Shown here piece after piece: positions 61,258 to 64,000 of a stretch of DNA of 64,000 nt. How positions within the stretch are numbered: position 1 is the stretch's first letter; each line of letters starts with the position of its first letter. The stretch covers positions 1,488,001-1,552,000 of the forward strand of contig CADCXA010000055.1 of NCBI GenBank assembly GCA_902806565.1, written 5' to 3'. The translations under genes were made by a program, and so were the position numbers. The notes under the pieces were generated by a model, which saw only the letters and a list, made by a program, of their open reading frames with translations, was not told the DNA's origin and searched no databases. The stretch is from Hypoxylon rubiginosum (Eukaryota; Ascomycota; Sordariomycetes; Xylariales; Hypoxylaceae).

Positions 61258-61741
61258 GTGGCTAGAATAGGGAGAGTGGGTTTTGAGTGCTCCATGTGCT
61301 AATCATGGAGTATTCAATAAGTACTTAAAAGTGTTTATGTGGCGTTCTTTTCATTACGAGTAAACGGACGATATCCAGGTAGTAGGGCAGTTTTAACGCG
61401 TTCAACGATACCCATTGCTATGATAGTCTAATTTGACCAATACCTTTCGAGTACTTGATGAGTACTTGATGAGTACTCATGGAATATAAAACCAGTTTCC
61501 ATATGAAGCACTCTCATTTATCTTTGCTGACGCATTTACAATTGAATTACCATAATAATTAAGCAATAAAAGGGATTGCAATAAAATTCCAAATTCAACA
61601 TATATAGTTAATTACTTCTATGCCTATTTGCAAAATGGAAGTTCACGGAATAAAGCATCCAATACATTATAACTAAATACTCGTTAAGTACTCATAGAGT
61701 ACTCTATGAGTAGTTAATGAGTATTCTATAACAAAAAATAG
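61258..61741. other. Convergent gap between accessory gene and transposase
   Basis: Non-coding, AT-rich, with three clusters of the GAGTACTC motif (near 61310, 61450 and 61680). The densest are three to four units in a row. No ORF supported. Confidence 0.65.
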
Positions 61742-64000
61742 TCAAATACCCTCCGCCCTCCGTCTCTGTTCAAGATCATACCTAGCCTGATCCAGCCGCA
61801 GTCTCCTCTCCTCAAGCTCAAGCTCCCGCTCTTGACGAGCAAGGACTTCATCATAGGCATTGCTTGTCGCGTCTCTTGCCATGGAACTGAGAGGTATCAG
61901 TAAGTGCTCGATATATACTCTTCGAGTACTCATTAAGTACTCATAATAACTTACCTGCGACTTCGACCTCCTCTACGCCCGGACCCAGGCGTGCTATGGA
62001 CAGGACTCAATGTTCGACGTGGAGTGGGCGTCCTCGGGACACTAAGGGATCGTTGAGTACTCCCAGAGGCATCGGAAAGCGGCGAGGATCTAATTATTTG
62101 CTTCCTGGCTTTTCGTTCGTCACTTGATTGTCGCTGACGGGTAGTTCTTTTCACTGTACTGCAAATTAGTACTCTGCAAGTACTTATTCAATACTTATGG
62201 AGTATTCCATCAAAATTAGGGGCACTTACTTTGCGCTTTAATGGCATTGCTCCATCGTGTATCCAATGAATGATTCCTTTGACCGTACCGAATGCCGTAC
62301 CGCTGATATATATCGGCTTGTTGGATACGACGAGCATCATATTCGGCGTTAACCTGAACAACTACAAATACCGGCTTATACCTGCCACTAGCATGATAAC
62401 TAGCATGATGGAGCGATTCTACCGCGTTCGTACTTCTAGACATCGCATGCCAGTCGGCTTCGTCGATATCGGAACAACACCTCGCGAGCCCTGATGCGAT
62501 TTCAGGAATTCTCTTATGTTTAACCCAGGGGATTATCCCAGGGTAGTTACTGGTTAATGTGTCCTCAGCTGAAGTAGTATTAGTGTATGCTTAGTACTTA
62601 TTAAGAACTCTATGAGTACTCACAAATTATCTTTTCGCAAGTACCGTGATAATCAGACTCCGTCTTGGCTTCAGGTAAGTGGATGAGGATATCGTATATG
62701 GAATTCTGGAATCTCGGCGTATACTCCCCTAGCAGCTTTCTCACATTTCTCTCGTAATGAACTCTGCAGAAACGAACGGAGCGTTTGTGATGATAGAGCC
62801 ATCCACGGCGTTCTGGGTCCAGATGCTGCGATACGAAGTGTCCCCATGCTATATACAATTAGTACTTATTAAGTACTCAATGAGTACTTATAGAGTAGCT
62901 AGTCGCAACTGACCTTGAAAAATGCCCCATTCCATATCGAACGTAAACCCGAGAATACCAGTTCCGTGGAGATGCTTTAATTGAATCTCTCTACCAGTGG
63001 CAGAGTGAACAGTTGAAAAGACATTCTGAAACATGAAGAAGTACATATCAGGGCTCTGCGAGTTTGTGATTACTCGGAGTGTTACCTCGGCTATAGAACG
63101 GTTAATCTTTGATAAGTACTCATTGAGTACTCAGAGACTACTCGTGGAGGGGCAAATGGGGAACTCACATCTTCGCGATACTTCATCGTAAAAAGCCCAA
63201 ATTATCTCGAACTGGCCACCTATGAGGTGCTTGAAATTCATATCTACTTGGAGTGAGATATCTGGAGTCTGAAACAAGAGTAAAAGTTGCTCGACATAGA
63301 ACAAAATAACCATGAAATTCGTGTTATCATCGTGGAAGAATTGAATATACTGCGGAGCAAATAATCAACTTAGCAATAGAGTACTAACCGAGAGTTCATC
63401 GAGTACTTACCTTGTTTTCGCTGTCCTTGTGATTCAATTCCCATTCATACCGCAAGGCGAGGCGCGAAGAACCTAGAGGATAATGTATAGCCCGTTCCTG
63501 GCGAATGATACGACGTAAGGCATCATCGTTAGTAAAATAGGGGTGAATCTCGGCGAACGTTTGACTATTAAACTCTCTCAGGAACTCCTGACACGCCTCG
63601 CTCCTGAGAAAAGTCCCTAATACAATTAATATGTACTCAAAAAGTAGTTGTTTAGAGCTTCGTGACCTACCGAGGGATCCATCACGATCGCCCGACTTGC
63701 GAATATACTGAATAAACCGCCGTACCAAGCTCTTAGGTTCACGATTTGGAGTGGGCGGGGGGTGTTTATGCTCACCATGGATCGAAAGAAAAAACCATGG
63801 GTATTTCTTGCGGTCGCATGGGATATGCCATTTGAATATCACATCACATTTGAGAGGTATTAGTTGCGGAGGAGTATCAACGGTGTGAAATGTGTCTGAC
63901 GAGATGTTAGTGAGTCCTTAAAGAGTACTCATGAAGTACTCCCTAAACTTACTGCACAGTTTACCCCTCCCAGACGTCCCAGCAATTGTCCCACAATACT
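61742..64000 (-). CDS. MULE-type transposase, partial at its 5' end
   Basis: At least nine exons on the minus strand: 64000(or beyond)-63953, 63895-63671, 63616-63411, 63349-63169, 63090-62914, 62848-62624, 62568-62230, 62153-61955 and 61886-61742. All joins keep the frame. Motifs in order: a GCM1/WRKY-FLYWCH-like DNA-binding segment (FKWHIPCDRKKYPWFFLSI, then HGEHKHPPP); first catalytic Asp region LQVDMNFKHL with FEIIWAFYDE; HLHGTGILGFTFDMEWGIF; RFCRVHYERNVRKLL, the MULE CxxH helix; and the SRSTNAVESLHHASY segment seen in fungal MULEs near the catalytic Glu. A C-terminal basic Ser/Arg tail and a charged helix (ARQERELELEERRLRLDQA) follow. No stop or frameshift is seen, so it may be active or domesticated. 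Confidence 0.8.

Larger units (their letters stand above)
58935..63942. repeat. Dispersed GAGTACTC motif array (about 20 sites)
   Basis: The core GAGTACTC or AGTACTCA(A/T)T is often repeated at ~10-bp spacing, for example GAGTACTCATTAAGTACTC. I see it near 58935, 59114, 59260, 59388, 59529, 59702, 60070, 61310, 61450, 61680, 61910, 62170, 62595, 62862, 63115, 63378, 63635 and 63920, with weaker copies such as 59947, and once inside coding sequence near 60300. All non-coding gaps of the element contain at least a partial copy, including the introns of both genes. I did not notice comparable arrays in the rest of the window. Confidence 0.85.
58780..64000. mobile_element. GC-normal Mutator-like (MULE) element with accessory gene, left part
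   Basis: The element runs off the right edge. It contains a plus-strand accessory gene (59198-61257) and a convergent minus-strand MULE-type transposase (61742 to beyond 64000), both intron-rich. Everything non-coding in it is studded with the GAGTACTC motif, which ties the two genes and the flanks into one unit. The left end is placed near 58780-58800, where repeats begin. Unlike the two A+T blocks in the window it shows no RIP damage: all exons are open and splice sites intact. Terminal inverted repeats cannot be compared because the right end is outside. Confidence 0.6.

Noticed and set aside
58935..63942. CRISPR-like array, because of the recurring short repeat
   Set aside because: Eukaryotic context, irregular spacing and much shorter variable repeats lying in introns; no relation to CRISPR.

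Overview
The window looks like a piece of a filamentous ascomycete (Pezizomycotina) nuclear genome. Genes carry short introns (about 45-75 nt) with GTAAGT/GTGAGT-type donors. Typical fungal families are present: a HET-type protein, a Zn2Cys6 regulator, DUF3176, Syp1, Tam41 and a fungal P450. Two blocks are almost pure A+T, as left by repeat-induced point mutation (RIP). I cannot name the species from sequence alone.

Left part (1-29.9 kb): the end of a HET-type gene; a spliced short-chain dehydrogenase; Tam41 (mitochondrial CDP-diacylglycerol synthase); a ~10.9 kb RIP-saturated block bounded by two 179-bp direct repeats that look like LTRs; Mad1 (spindle checkpoint); Syp1 (F-BAR/muniscin endocytic adaptor); a monomeric CDK-activating-kinase-like kinase; a fungal sulfotransferase-like protein; and a second SDR. 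A gene-poor stretch at 30-31.6 kb holds a compact cluster of palindromes containing tRNA-promoter-like boxes.

Middle (31.6-53.2 kb): a DODA/LigB-type extradiol dioxygenase gene is cut in its first exon by a 4,294-bp RIP-degraded hAT-like DNA transposon, with perfect 8-bp target-site duplications and 24-bp inverted ends. Then come an SDR-like gene, a Zn2Cys6 regulator, a small ORF, glycyl-tRNA synthetase, two large membrane proteins (one DUF3176) and a cytochrome P450.

Right part (53.5-64 kb): listerin (Ltn1, ribosome quality control E3), then a GC-normal mobile element running off the right edge. It has two convergent, intron-rich genes: a Mutator-like (MULE) transposase on the minus strand and an unrecognised accessory protein on the plus strand, with cysteine/histidine clusters and a Q/E/R-rich repeat. 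A short palindrome-based motif (core GAGTACTC, often repeated with ~10-bp spacing) recurs at about twenty places in this element, including all or nearly all of its 14 introns and its intergenic DNA. Unlike the other two elements it is not RIP-degraded. I regard this as the most promising undescribed system here. It recalls plant VANDAL MULEs, whose VANC proteins recognise short motifs scattered in the element and counter silencing; that comparison is an inference.

Exon boundaries were worked out by hand from splice signals and frame continuity. All coordinates and counts are hand readings.
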